A DNA stretch of 64,000 nt from Acidihalobacter ferrooxydans (GTDB taxonomy: Bacteria; Pseudomonadota; Gammaproteobacteria; DSM-5130; Acidihalobacteraceae), in the NCBI RefSeq assembly GCF_001975725.1, contig NZ_CP019434.1, positions 1,695,486 to 1,759,485 on the forward strand. The letters are read 5' to 3'. The notes under the pieces are model-generated. The model saw only the letters and a program-made list of their open reading frames with translations, was not told the origin of the DNA and ran no database searches. Positions 1-9,300 of this stretch are shown here, piece after piece (the stretch's first letter is position 1; each line of letters opens with the position of its first letter). Both the position numbers and the translations under genes were made by a program.

Positions 1-133
1 GCGTTGCCGCAGCTGGGTACAGCGTGAAGGCAACCAACAGCACAAGCGCAGGAGTGATGAGCAACCAGGCTACAAGGTGATCACCAAACTGTGCAGTCCT
101 GATGCGTGCCAGTGTGGGGGCAATGACGGACAT
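1..133 (-). CDS. ugpA: ABC transporter permease, UgpA-like (N-terminal fragment, runs off window)
   Basis: Translating the minus strand from an ATG at 133 gives 44 codons, open at the window edge. After a short cytoplasmic leader the residues AWLLITPALVLLVAFTLYPA form the first membrane segment typical of MalF/UgpA-type permeases of sugar and glycerol-3-phosphate importers. It lies 67 bases downstream of a UgpB-like binding protein and in the same direction, so it is probably the inner-membrane channel of that importer. Only the first membrane helix is visible, so the substrate cannot be read from this gene. The family call rests on the helix plus context. Confidence 0.7.
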   Translation of the reverse strand, partial: MSVIAPTLARIRTAQFGDHLVAWLLITPALVLLVAFTLYPAAAT

Positions 134-163
134 GTGAGTGTCTCGTGCGAAATGACCAAGCCT

Positions 164-191
164 CCCGCCCCGTGCGGCAGCACGGGGCGGG
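164..191. other. perfect 12-bp stem-loop between the ugpB-like and ugpA-like genes
   Basis: CCCGCCCCGTGC at 164-175 pairs exactly with 180-191 around a GGCA loop. It lies just after the binding-protein stop codon. On the transcribed strand it is not followed by a U run, so a strong intrinsic terminator is unlikely. Such hairpins after binding-protein genes often protect upstream mRNA and lower expression of the permease genes; that role is inferred here. Confidence 0.5.
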
Positions 192-200
192 GGCTCGGTT

Positions 201-1502
201 TCAGGCGCGGTAGCGGCGCAGGATCGCGTTGGCCCTGGACTGCGCCTCGTGCAGCGCGACGGCCGGCGCTTTCTGTCCGGTTAGCGCGGCTTCCAGGGCG
301 TCGTTGAACACTTTGGTCACGCGCTGGTTCTGGTGGGTGGACAGCTCCGGCTCGGCATACTGCAGCTGGTTGCGGGCGACGACAGCCTGCGGGAAACCGG
401 CAACGTACTGTTTAAGTGCGTCGGTATCCCAGGCCGCAGGACTGGTAGCGATGTAGCCGGTTTGCATGCTCCAGTCGGCGGCCATCTCGGGCGAAGTGAC
501 CCACCGAATGAAGCGCAGTGCTGCTGCGCGCTCAGCGTCCGTGGTGTTATTGAACACGTACAAATTACCGCCGCCGGTGGGCGCGCCGTAGCGCTTATGC
601 TTGGGCAGCATGCCGACGCCGAAGGGGAAAGGCGCGTGCTTGCGCACGTTGGTCAGGTTACCGGTGGTGGTCCACATCATGGCACATCGGTTCTGGAAGA
701 AGTCCTGCGGCGTGGTGCCCCAGTTGATGATGCCGGAGGGCATGACCTTGCTCTTGCGGCCCAGGTCGACCATGTATTCCAGCGCACCGATGGTCTCGGG
801 AGTGTCGAAATAGGTGTGGGTACCGTCGACGGAGGCCAGGCGGGCCTGGCCGTTTTCGATTGCCAGACCCTGGAACAGCCAGTAGGGAAAGCCGGAAGAG
901 GGAATCTGGATCCCCCACTCGGTGACGCTTTTGGCGTTGTGCCTGCGAGTCAAGCGACGCGCGTAGTCTTGCATCTCGGCCCAGTCGGCCGGCGCGCGCT
1001 CGGGATCGAGGCCGACCGCCTTGAACGCCGCCTTGTTCCAATAGAGCACGGGCGTCGAACGCTGGAAGGGCGCGCTCCAGATTTTGCCGTTTGCGCGCGA
1101 ATTAGTCAGAAAGGCAGGATAGAAGCTGTTCAACCAGGCCTTATCGCCCTTGGCCAGTTCCTCGACGGCGACCAGCACACCTTGATCAAGATAAGTGAAT
1201 ATGTCCACGGCCAGCGCTACGGCCATTTTGGGCGCGCTGCTGCCACCGCCGCGCAAGGCGGTGAGCGCCTTGATGGTGGTGTCCTGGTAGCTGCCGGTAT
1301 AGATCGGGCGAATACGCACGTCGGGGTTGGCTCTATGGAAGGCGGCAGCATAGCCATCCATGATCTTGGCGATCGGGCCGCCCACTGCGACCGGATAGTA
1401 CATCGGCAATTCTATAAGCTCGGCTGCGTGGGCGCGCTGAAGCGGCAGCGCGGCAGTCAGGGCCGTGGCGGCGGAAAGCTTGAGAAAGTCACGACGTTGC
1501 AT
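201..1502 (-). CDS. ugpB: extracellular solute-binding protein, UgpB-like
   Basis: The 433-residue protein starts with MQRRDFLKLSAATALTAA, a signal peptide with a twin-arginine-like RRDFLK motif and an AHA-A cleavage region. The mature part matches the family 1 solute-binding fold of UgpB-type proteins, which capture glycerol-3-phosphate, glycerophosphodiesters or sugars in the periplasm. The open frame extends 62 codons upstream, but that extension lies inside the ATPase gene. The ATG at 1502 puts the signal peptide at the N-terminus and gives a 14-base overlap with the preceding ATPase, which suggests translational coupling. A permease gene follows. The substrate is inferred from family resemblance only. 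Confidence 0.8.
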   Translation of the reverse strand: MQRRDFLKLSAATALTAALPLQRAHAAELIELPMYYPVAVGGPIAKIMDGYAAAFHRANPDVRIRPIYTGSYQDTTIKALTALRGGGSSAPKMAVALAVDIFTYLDQGVLVAVEELAKGDKAWLNSFYPAFLTNSRANGKIWSAPFQRSTPVLYWNKAAFKAVGLDPERAPADWAEMQDYARRLTRRHNAKSVTEWGIQIPSSGFPYWLFQGLAIENGQARLASVDGTHTYFDTPETIGALEYMVDLGRKSKVMPSGIINWGTTPQDFFQNRCAMMWTTTGNLTNVRKHAPFPFGVGMLPKHKRYGAPTGGGNLYVFNNTTDAERAAALRFIRWVTSPEMAADWSMQTGYIATSPAAWDTDALKQYVAGFPQAVVARNQLQYAEPELSTHQNQRVTKVFNDALEAALTGQKAPAVALHEAQSRANAILRRYRA

Positions 1503-2595
1503 TGCAGATCTCCAAGGAGTTTGATTCGGGTGTTTGCGTGAGAAGAGCCGGCGGATCGGGCAGGCGGCAGCCGGTGTCGGCATCGAAGAGATTGACTGCG
1601 TGGGGCGCCCAGCCCAGACACAGACGCTCGCCAGGCTGCGGGTGCAGGCGACCCGGGAGACGGGCGGATAACGCGTGCGGGCCGGCACGGCAGGCGACTA
1701 CGGCATCGGCGCCGAGGTATTCGACCGCTTCGACCGTAACCTCGATGCCGTTGCCGTACTCGACGACCTCAATCTGCTCCGGGCGTAGGCCGAGAACCTG
1801 ATTTTCGCCGCTTGCGATGAAGTTCAGGGTGTGTTCGCAATCCTGCAGCTGCGGTCCTGACTGCAAGGGCAGGAGGTTCATCGGCGGTGTGCCGATGAAG
1901 CGGGCGACGAACAGGCTGGCCGGGCGTTCGTAGAGTGTTTCCGGATCGGCGATCTGTTCGATCCGGCCCTGGTTCATGACGATGACCACATCGCCCATGC
2001 CCAATGCCTCGGCCTGATCATGGGTGACATAGAGCACAGTCATGTCCAGTTCGCGGGCCAGGCTCTTCAGCTCTCGGCGCATTTCGTGACGCAGTTTGGC
2101 ATCGAGGTTGGACAGAGGCTCATCCATCAGCACGGTGCGTCGGCCACCGATGATCGCCCGGCCGAGTGCGACGCGCTGCTGCTGGCCCCCGGAGAGTTGG
2201 GACGGCTTGCGCGTGAGCAGCGTTTCAAGCCCGAGCAGTCTTGCCGTATCCTTCAGCCGACGGTGGCGCTCGCCGCGTGACACGCGGCGCAGCTTGAGGC
2301 CGAACATCAGGTTTTCCGCCACATTCAAATGCGGAAACAACGCGTAGCTTTGGAATACCATGCTCAGTTCGCGACGTCCCGGTGGCAGGTTCGTTGCGTC
2401 TTTGCCATGCAGTTCGATGCGACCGGAATCGGGGCGCTCCAGGCCGGCGACGAGGCGCAACAGCGTGGTCTTACCACAGCCCGACGGGCCGAGCACAACA
2501 GCGAACTGCCCGGGTTCGATGCCGAGGCTCACCGCGTCGGTGGCGCGGTGGTGGGCGTAGTATTTGCTGACGGCGTCGAGGTGGATCGCAGGCAT
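1489..2595 (-). CDS. ugpC: ABC transporter ATP-binding protein, UgpC/MalK-like
   Basis: The 368-residue protein contains Walker A GPSGCGKTT, the ABC signature LSGGQQQRVALGRA and Walker B VLMDEPLSNLDAK. A C-terminal TOBE-like region (from about residue 260) is typical of MalK/UgpC ATPases that energise import. The start at MPAIHLDAVSKYY is preferred over an upstream in-frame ATG at 2643, which precedes the conserved beginning of the fold and lies against the preceding permease gene. It sits between an Fe/phosphonate-type permease upstream and the UgpB-like binding protein downstream, so it could serve either system. The TOBE region and overlap with ugpB favour the Ugp-like one. Confidence 0.8.
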   Translation of the reverse strand: MPAIHLDAVSKYYAHHRATDAVSLGIEPGQFAVVLGPSGCGKTTLLRLVAGLERPDSGRIELHGKDATNLPPGRRELSMVFQSYALFPHLNVAENLMFGLKLRRVSRGERHRRLKDTARLLGLETLLTRKPSQLSGGQQQRVALGRAIIGGRRTVLMDEPLSNLDAKLRHEMRRELKSLARELDMTVLYVTHDQAEALGMGDVVIVMNQGRIEQIADPETLYERPASLFVARFIGTPPMNLLPLQSGPQLQDCEHTLNFIASGENQVLGLRPEQIEVVEYGNGIEVTVEAVEYLGADAVVACRAGPHALSARLPGRLHPQPGERLCLGWAPHAVNLFDADTGCRLPDPPALLTQTPESNSLEICNATS

Positions 2596-2650
2596 GGACA
2601 AGAGTCTAGTGCCGCATTGTGACACGTCGATGAACTGCGACAATACCTGT

Positions 2651-4333
2651 TCAGGACCAGGGCAGGCTACCGACGGGCAAACGGCGTGCGAGCGCCTGCA
2701 GCGCGGCGAGCAGGAGCAGTATGCCGGCCAGTGTGGCGATGGACAGTGCGGCGGCGGCGCCGGTAGAACCGCCGTCTTCCAGGTTGTAGATCATCACGCC
2801 CAAGGTTTCGGAGCCGGACGACCAGAGCAGCGCGGACACGGTCAGTTCGTTGATCGCCATGAGGAAGATCATGATCGCACTGCCGAGCAGCAGCGGGCTG
2901 GCAAGCGGCCAGACAATGGTGCGCAGGCGCATGCCGAGCCCGGCTCCGCAGGCACGCGCGGCTTCGTTCAGTGCCGGATCGGCCTGAGCCAAACCGGAGA
3001 CAACCGGTTTGATTGCCAAGGTGAGGAAGCGCAACAGATAGGCGTAGAGGATGATCCACAGCGTACCGTACAGGCTGAAGCCGAGCAGCGGTAACGGTTT
3101 CAAAAGCAACAGGATCGCCGCCACTGCCACGATGGCGCCAGGCAGTGCGAAGGGCAGGTCAGACAACCCGGCGAGAATGCGCGTCAAATGACTCTTTTCC
3201 CAGGCCGTCAGATAGGCGATCGGCAGCGCGATGAGCCCAGCGATCAGCGCCGCCAGCGAGGCCAGCAGCACGCTGTGCCCGACCGCCGCACGGATCATGG
3301 CGTCGGCGAGCAGTGTGCCGTAGTGGGTGAGGGTGATGGTGTGTGCGTCGAGCGGCAGGCCGTAGGCGGAGACCATGGACGCGGCGAGCAGCGCCAGCGT
3401 CGGCACGCCGAGTAAGCTGCCGAGCAGCCCCCAGGCGAGTGCTTCCAGCGGCAGCCGACGTTGGCCAAGCACGATGCGCAGTGGTGGTGATGATGCGTTC
3501 AAACGTCGCCGCCAACGACGCTGCAGCAGACCCTGTGCGCCGAGACCGACCAGCGCGAGCCCAGCGGCGAGCAGGCTGAGCTGAGCGACTTGCGTCAAGA
3601 CTGAGGTGCCGAAGCTGGACAAGCGCTGGTAAATCAGCGTCGAGAGCACGTTGTAGCCGATCGGCGCGCCGAGCAGGGCAGGAATGCCGAAATTGTCTAG
3701 GCAGGAAACGAAGCTCAGCGCCGCGCCGGCGAGAATGCCGGGCATGGACAATGGCAGCAGGATATCGACGAAACGACGCCCGCTATCGGCACCGGCGCAA
3801 CGCGCCGCCTCGAACAGGTCGCGCGGCAATGTAGCCACGCCGGCACGCAAGGCCAGGAAGACCAATGGCGTCTGTTGGAGCCCGAGCAGCAGGGCAATGC
3901 CCCAGGCGCTGTAGATCGGGTTCGGGCTGCCTGGCGGAGGTGCCAGGCCGAGCGTCTTGAGCAGCACGCTGGACGGCCCCATCAGCTGCGACCAACTCAG
4001 CGCGGTGATCTGTGGCGGAATCATCAGCGGCAGTAAGAGCAGGAACACCAACGCGCGACGGGCGCGGATGTCGGTGAGGCCGAGCAACAGGGCGTAAAAC
4101 GTGCCCAGTATGACCGCCACCGCAGTTCCGCCGGCAGACACCACTAGACTGTTCAGCGTGGCATTCAACGTGACCGGAGCACTCAGGGTATGCCACAGTG
4201 TCGGCGCACCGCCAGATGGCGTCAGTGCTTGCTGCGCGAGACGCGCAAGCGGCGCGACAACGATGCCGAGCAGTACTGCAGTCGTACCCAGCCCGAGCAG
4301 CCGCTCTGGTGACAGCGTTCCGCTGCTCTTCAT
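2651..4333 (-). CDS. ABC transporter permease, fused double-domain (FbpB-like)
   Basis: This 560-residue integral membrane protein has about twelve hydrophobic segments and two binding-protein-dependent transport domains in tandem. Each carries an EAA coupling loop: EAARCAGADSGRRFVDILLP in the first half and EAARACGAGLGMRLRTIVWP in the second. This fused architecture is usual for ferric-iron and some phosphonate importers. Its ATG overlaps the stop of the upstream binding-protein gene by four bases (ATGA), which implies translational coupling. The cargo (Fe3+, phosphonate or another small anion) cannot be assigned from sequence alone. Confidence 0.8.
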   Translation of the reverse strand: MKSSGTLSPERLLGLGTTAVLLGIVVAPLARLAQQALTPSGGAPTLWHTLSAPVTLNATLNSLVVSAGGTAVAVILGTFYALLLGLTDIRARRALVFLLLLPLMIPPQITALSWSQLMGPSSVLLKTLGLAPPPGSPNPIYSAWGIALLLGLQQTPLVFLALRAGVATLPRDLFEAARCAGADSGRRFVDILLPLSMPGILAGAALSFVSCLDNFGIPALLGAPIGYNVLSTLIYQRLSSFGTSVLTQVAQLSLLAAGLALVGLGAQGLLQRRWRRRLNASSPPLRIVLGQRRLPLEALAWGLLGSLLGVPTLALLAASMVSAYGLPLDAHTITLTHYGTLLADAMIRAAVGHSVLLASLAALIAGLIALPIAYLTAWEKSHLTRILAGLSDLPFALPGAIVAVAAILLLLKPLPLLGFSLYGTLWIILYAYLLRFLTLAIKPVVSGLAQADPALNEAARACGAGLGMRLRTIVWPLASPLLLGSAIMIFLMAINELTVSALLWSSGSETLGVMIYNLEDGGSTGAAAALSIATLAGILLLLAALQALARRLPVGSLPWS

Positions 4334-5334
4334 GCAAAAAGCGAAGCAAATCTCTGCTTGTCGGACTGCACCGTCCGTAGCGCACGTTCCACATTGAGAT
4401 TAAGCAACTTGATCTGGTTGGGTTTGGGGAAGCCCGGAGGAGGGGTGACGTCGGAACGTGCCGGCAGCATGCCTTGCTGGGCAATCAGTCGCTGGCCCGG
4501 TAACGAGAGTACGAAGTCGACAAAAGCACGCGCGGCGGGGACATTGCGTGCGGTCTTGAGAATCGCGACGGGTTCGGTGACCGCTGAGACGCCTTCCTCG
4601 GGGAACACGAAGCGAATCGGTGAACCTTTCTGCTCCGCGCGGATGGCAAGGAAGTCGATCATGATGCCGTATAGCTTGGCGCCGCCGGCCACTTTGCGGA
4701 AAACGCCGCCGTTGCCGCCCTGGGCGATCGCGTGAGCGCGGGCGAGCGCCTCATAGTACTTCCAGCCGAGAGCGGGATGCTGCGTGAAGGTTTCGAGCAT
4801 CACTGTGGCCGCGCCGGAATAAAGCGGACTGGGCATGGCGATCTGGCCGGTAGCATCGGCCAGATCCCACCAACTTTGCGGCGCATGCGGTGCGGCGGTG
4901 TTGTAGGCGATACCCGTGGTAATGAGCTTGGTACCGTACCAGTAGCCATCATGATCACGTAGCTGTTTCGGTAGTACGTCGGCGGGGGCGTCGCGATAGG
5001 GCGCGAGGCAGTCGGCCTGCTTGAGGCCGGCCATGGCTAGCGTGTCGGCGATGAGCAACACATCGGGCTGCGGATCGCCAGCGGCGAATTCCGCGCGCAG
5101 TCTGGTGAGCAGCTGCGTGGTTCCATCGCGAATCCACTTGACTTCAATGTTGGGATGAATCTGCTGGAATGCAGCGGCAGTTTGCTGGGCATCCCGCATC
5201 AGCTGACTGGTGTAGAGTACCAGTTGGCCCTTGACCGAGGTGTCGGCACGCACGGTCTGCGGGAGCAGCGCGGCGGCGCCGAGTCCGAGACCGGCGCCAA
5301 GCAGGCGGCGACGTTGGCGATCAACTCGTTCCAT
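4330..5334 (-). CDS. ABC transporter periplasmic substrate-binding protein, Fe/phosphonate type
   Basis: The 334-residue protein begins with an arginine-rich leader (RQRRRLLGAGLGLGAAALL) that looks like a Tat or Sec signal ending near RAD. The mature part fits the SBP_bac_6-like class II fold that binds ferric iron, putrescine-like compounds or 2-aminoethylphosphonate, with a start such as GQLVLYTSQLMRD and the segment PDVLLIADTLAMAG. It is the first gene of a minus-strand run into the fused permease, divergent from another ATPase gene. These three probably make one importer. I cannot choose the substrate. Confidence 0.7.
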   Translation of the reverse strand: MERVDRQRRRLLGAGLGLGAAALLPQTVRADTSVKGQLVLYTSQLMRDAQQTAAAFQQIHPNIEVKWIRDGTTQLLTRLRAEFAAGDPQPDVLLIADTLAMAGLKQADCLAPYRDAPADVLPKQLRDHDGYWYGTKLITTGIAYNTAAPHAPQSWWDLADATGQIAMPSPLYSGAATVMLETFTQHPALGWKYYEALARAHAIAQGGNGGVFRKVAGGAKLYGIMIDFLAIRAEQKGSPIRFVFPEEGVSAVTEPVAILKTARNVPAARAFVDFVLSLPGQRLIAQQGMLPARSDVTPPPGFPKPNQIKLLNLNVERALRTVQSDKQRFASLFA

Positions 5335-5569
5335 AAATGCAAAATCCCTGTGCGTGATTCCAGAGTCAAAATATAGCGTTTACATGTGACTTGCGTATGA
5401 CAAGGGATTGAATGCAGCATGTGCTGCGTGTTTTGTGAATGCCTGAATGCGCGTGAATTTTTGATTAAGACTGAACCTGCTACCGTGGCCTGGGAAGAGC
5501 ACTGCGTTGCGTCGGTTACGCATTGCATAATAGTGTGAATAGTCTTTGAAGCTGAGGATGTCTGTAGAG
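5335..5569. promoter_or_regulatory. divergent intergenic region between two ABC importer genes
   Basis: This 235-base gap separates a leftward binding-protein gene from a rightward ATPase gene and must hold promoters for both. A CATAAT hexamer near 5525 could be a -10 for the ATPase gene. An imperfect palindrome TGCGT-N5-ACGCA lies just before it and could be an operator. No riboswitch or known operator (for example a Fur box) was recognised. Confidence 0.35.
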
Positions 5570-6640
5570 ATGGCTACGATCCATTTATCTACTGTCGGCA
5601 AACAGTACGAACGTGAACAGTGGGCCTTGCGCGGCATCGATCTGCATATCGAGCAGGGCGAATTCCTCGCTCTTCTGGGGCCATCCGGCTGCGGCAAGAC
5701 CACGTTGTTACGTTTGCTCGCTGGCTTTGAGGCGCCTACCGAAGGCGAAATTTTTTTTGCCGGAGAACGTGTGGCCAGCTCTGCCGGGTCGGTGCCGCCT
5801 GAGCGCCGTAACGTGGGCGTAGTGTTCCAGAGTTTCGCGTTGTGGCCGCATATGAACGTCGCGGAAAACGTCGCCTATTCGCTCAGGGCGAGGGGCCGCG
5901 TCGGTACGCAGTCGGCACACCGTATTCCAGCAGTGGCCGACGCGCTTGAGCGGATGGGACTACAACGCTATGCCGAGCGCTACCCGGAGACGCTCTCCGG
6001 CGGTCAACGGCAGCGTGTGGCATTGGCCCGTTGCCTGGTGCAGCGTCCACGCCTGGCCTTGCTCGACGAGCCGCTTGCGAGCCTCGACGTGCATTTGCGC
6101 GAGGATATGATGGAGCTCATCCGCGAGTTTCATCAGGCGCTCGATGGCGCTCTGGTTTACGTCACACACGATCAGAGCGAGGCGATGGCCTTGGCTGATC
6201 GCATCGCGGTGTTGACCGAGGGGCGCCTGTTGCAGATAGATACGCCGCACCGGCTTTATCGAGAGCCGCGCAGCGAGACGGTGGCGCGGTTTCTCGGACG
6301 CGGACGTGTGTTGGACGTCGAACTTGTCGCTGCCGCCGGGACTGGGCGATTCAGTGCGCGTTGTGCGGGTGAGGTGTTTTCTGTGCGCACGGAGGCAGAT
6401 GCTGCTCTCGGACCTGCCCGTGCTTTGGTGCGTGCGGGAGACGTGCGTCTCGAGGACATCGGGACAGTCAACGCCAAGGTGATTCGGCAGCGCTATCTGG
6501 GGGGGAAATACGAACTCGAGCTGGAGTTATTCCATGCACCGGGGTCATCACTCGTGTGTGAGCACGGCTCCAGCTTACCGCTTGGACACGACGTCGTCTT
6601 ATCCATTAAGGATGGATGGATCGTGCCCGAATCGGTGTAG
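5570..6640 (+). CDS. ABC transporter ATP-binding protein, Fe/putrescine type
   Basis: This protein of about 356 residues has Walker A GPSGCGKTT, signature LSGGQRQRVALARC and Walker B LALLDEPLASLDVH, plus a C-terminal TOBE-like domain. It resembles FbpC/PotA-type ATPases. TTG 5546, ATG 5558 and ATG 5570 are in frame. GAGG at 5554-5557 abuts the second start but lies 12 bases before the third, so 5570 (MATIHLSTVGKQYE) is chosen with moderate certainty. It is transcribed away from the binding-protein/permease pair that it probably energises. Confidence 0.75.
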   Translation: MATIHLSTVGKQYEREQWALRGIDLHIEQGEFLALLGPSGCGKTTLLRLLAGFEAPTEGEIFFAGERVASSAGSVPPERRNVGVVFQSFALWPHMNVAENVAYSLRARGRVGTQSAHRIPAVADALERMGLQRYAERYPETLSGGQRQRVALARCLVQRPRLALLDEPLASLDVHLREDMMELIREFHQALDGALVYVTHDQSEAMALADRIAVLTEGRLLQIDTPHRLYREPRSETVARFLGRGRVLDVELVAAAGTGRFSARCAGEVFSVRTEADAALGPARALVRAGDVRLEDIGTVNAKVIRQRYLGGKYELELELFHAPGSSLVCEHGSSLPLGHDVVLSIKDGWIVPESV

Positions 6641-7861
<1,221 letters not shown>

Positions 7862-7964
7862 GGGTGAATCCGCACTGCGTTGCGCAGCGGTCGGCGATTT
7901 TCTGTGCGCACGCTGACAAACAGGTGGAACCTGAGAGAGGTTTTGTTCTGGCACCGACTCGTTT

Positions 7965-8975
7965 TTATGCCAATTTATCGGCCAGATCCTCTACCTTGGG
8001 CGCGTAGTAGACGTTCTGCAGGATACGCAGGTCGCGGTGTCCACTGATACGCGCCAGCTCCATGACGCTGAAGACCTTCGAAAGCCGGGTGAGCGCTTCA
8101 CGCCGCGTGTCGTGGAAATGCAAGCTGCGGATGTCCTTAAGAGGGCCGTCGACGGCCAGGCGATCCCGGGCCTTTCTGAACAGGGCATCGAGCAAGGCGC
8201 TGGTCAGGTCGAATACATGCGCGTGTTCGCCTGTGACAGGCCGCAGTTGTTCGATGATGCGCCGGGCTTGCGTCGAGAGCGGCACATCGCGAGGATGACC
8301 GTTTTTCGTCAGCGGCAAATGCACGTGGCGCTCATGCACACCATCCCATTGCAAGGCGCAAATCTCCCCGGCGCGCATCGCGGTTTCGCAGGCGAACAGG
8401 AAGGCGGCGCCGACACGCGCCATGGCGGTCTCCGGAGCCCGGTCGGGCGCGTACCCCATCGTGAACAGCAACGCCTCGATTTCTTCCTCAGTCGGGCGCC
8501 GTGTGCGGGCCTGGGGAGACGCGGGCCGGCGCACGTCGGCCATCGGGTTGGTGTTGAGCCATCCCCATTCCCGCCGGGCAATCGAGCAGGCGTGGGAGAG
8601 AATGGTCATCTCTCGAATGACGGTGCTGGCGCTCACTTGTTCAAGTCGTCGTTCCCGCCAGGCGGACAGGTCGGAAGGGCGTAAATCCCGAAGTGGGATT
8701 ATGGAAATCTCGGTGTCACGCAAAATGACCTGGATCATCATGCGTTCCCGCCGGGCTCCGCGTTTGTGAACCGAGACCTCATCGGCGTACCGATGCATCA
8801 GTTCCTCGAAAGATTTGTCAGGGATATCCGCCGTGCTCTGCGTGTAAAGCTTCGCTTCGGTCTGCGCCGCCCAGGCCTGGGCCTCTCGTTTGGTGGTGAA
8901 GGTTGCCGAGCGACGCTGACCCTTCACGAACAATTCGGCTCGCCAGCGGGTGCCCCGTTTGCGGAAGGTTGCCAT
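7965..8975 (-). CDS. tyrosine-type site-specific integrase
   Basis: The 336-residue recombinase has an N-terminal arm-binding region (MATFRKRGTRWRAELFVKGQ), a SAM-like core-binding domain, and a C-terminal catalytic domain. The first catalytic Arg is in CETAMRAGEICALQWDG, the HxxR motif is HDTRRE, the late His is in ISGHRD and the nucleophile Tyr is in QNVYYAP. The frame is open through the neighbouring tRNA, so the long upstream extension is an artefact; ATG 8975 is the first sensible start. It begins 178 bases from the 3' end of tRNA-Leu and reads away from it, the usual arrangement when the tRNA is the attachment site. No second copy of the tRNA 3' end was found in the window. Confidence 0.85.
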   Translation of the reverse strand: MATFRKRGTRWRAELFVKGQRRSATFTTKREAQAWAAQTEAKLYTQSTADIPDKSFEELMHRYADEVSVHKRGARRERMMIQVILRDTEISIIPLRDLRPSDLSAWRERRLEQVSASTVIREMTILSHACSIARREWGWLNTNPMADVRRPASPQARTRRPTEEEIEALLFTMGYAPDRAPETAMARVGAAFLFACETAMRAGEICALQWDGVHERHVHLPLTKNGHPRDVPLSTQARRIIEQLRPVTGEHAHVFDLTSALLDALFRKARDRLAVDGPLKDIRSLHFHDTRREALTRLSKVFSVMELARISGHRDLRILQNVYYAPKVEDLADKLA

Positions 8976-9152
8976 CTGTTTTAATCGCGAGACTACGCCA
9001 TGCGCGTAAATACGGCACAACAAGATAATAAAAGAAGCGGCGCTGAGCGATGGAAAGTGGGGCGGTGAGGCCGCTATACTGGCCTTAAGATGCTGATTAA
9101 CAATAAAAATGAAAATGCTGGAAAATGTTGTAACTTGTTGATTCTTCGTTGA

Positions 9153-9239
9153 TGGTGCCGGGAGCGAGAATCGAACTCGCACTTCCTTGCGGAAACCAGA
9201 TTTTGAGTCTGGCGCGTCTACCAGTTCCGCCATCCCGGC
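9153..9239 (-). tRNA. tRNA-Leu (anticodon CAA)
   Basis: The 87-base gene has acceptor stem GCCGGGA/TCCCGGC and encoded A-CCA at 9156-9153. The anticodon stem is CCAGA/TCTGG with loop CTCAAAA, giving anticodon CAA at 9205-9203. The long variable arm and the T-arm GTTCGATTC fit a class II leucine tRNA. It would read UUG codons. Its 3' half faces the integrase gene and is a plausible attachment site. Confidence 0.95.
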
Positions 9240-9250
9240 ACGAGCGCGGT

Positions 9251-9279
9251 AGTGTACCTTAAGCATACGGCTTCACCAA
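9251..9279 (-). promoter_or_regulatory. promoter of tRNA-Leu
   Basis: On the minus strand, -35 TTGGTG (9279-9274) and -10 TACACT (9256-9251) are separated by exactly 17 bases and followed by a GC-rich discriminator before the tRNA at 9239. The insertion sequence begins only 22 bases upstream of the -35 box, so the core promoter is intact but any upstream activating sequence is gone. A hairpin CGGCTT-CACC-AAGCCG (9268-9283) overlaps the -35 region. Confidence 0.55.
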
Positions 9280-9300
9280 GCCGTAGCCTTGTCCAATATG

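Noticed and set aside
333-1541. 402-codon plus-strand frame opposite the UgpB-like gene
   Set aside because: Composition is that of an antisense shadow, and the minus strand encodes a recognisable binding protein with a signal peptide.
7965-9266. 433-residue form of the integrase
   Set aside because: The added N-terminus (MAELVDAPDSKSGF...) is the translated tRNA-Leu gene.
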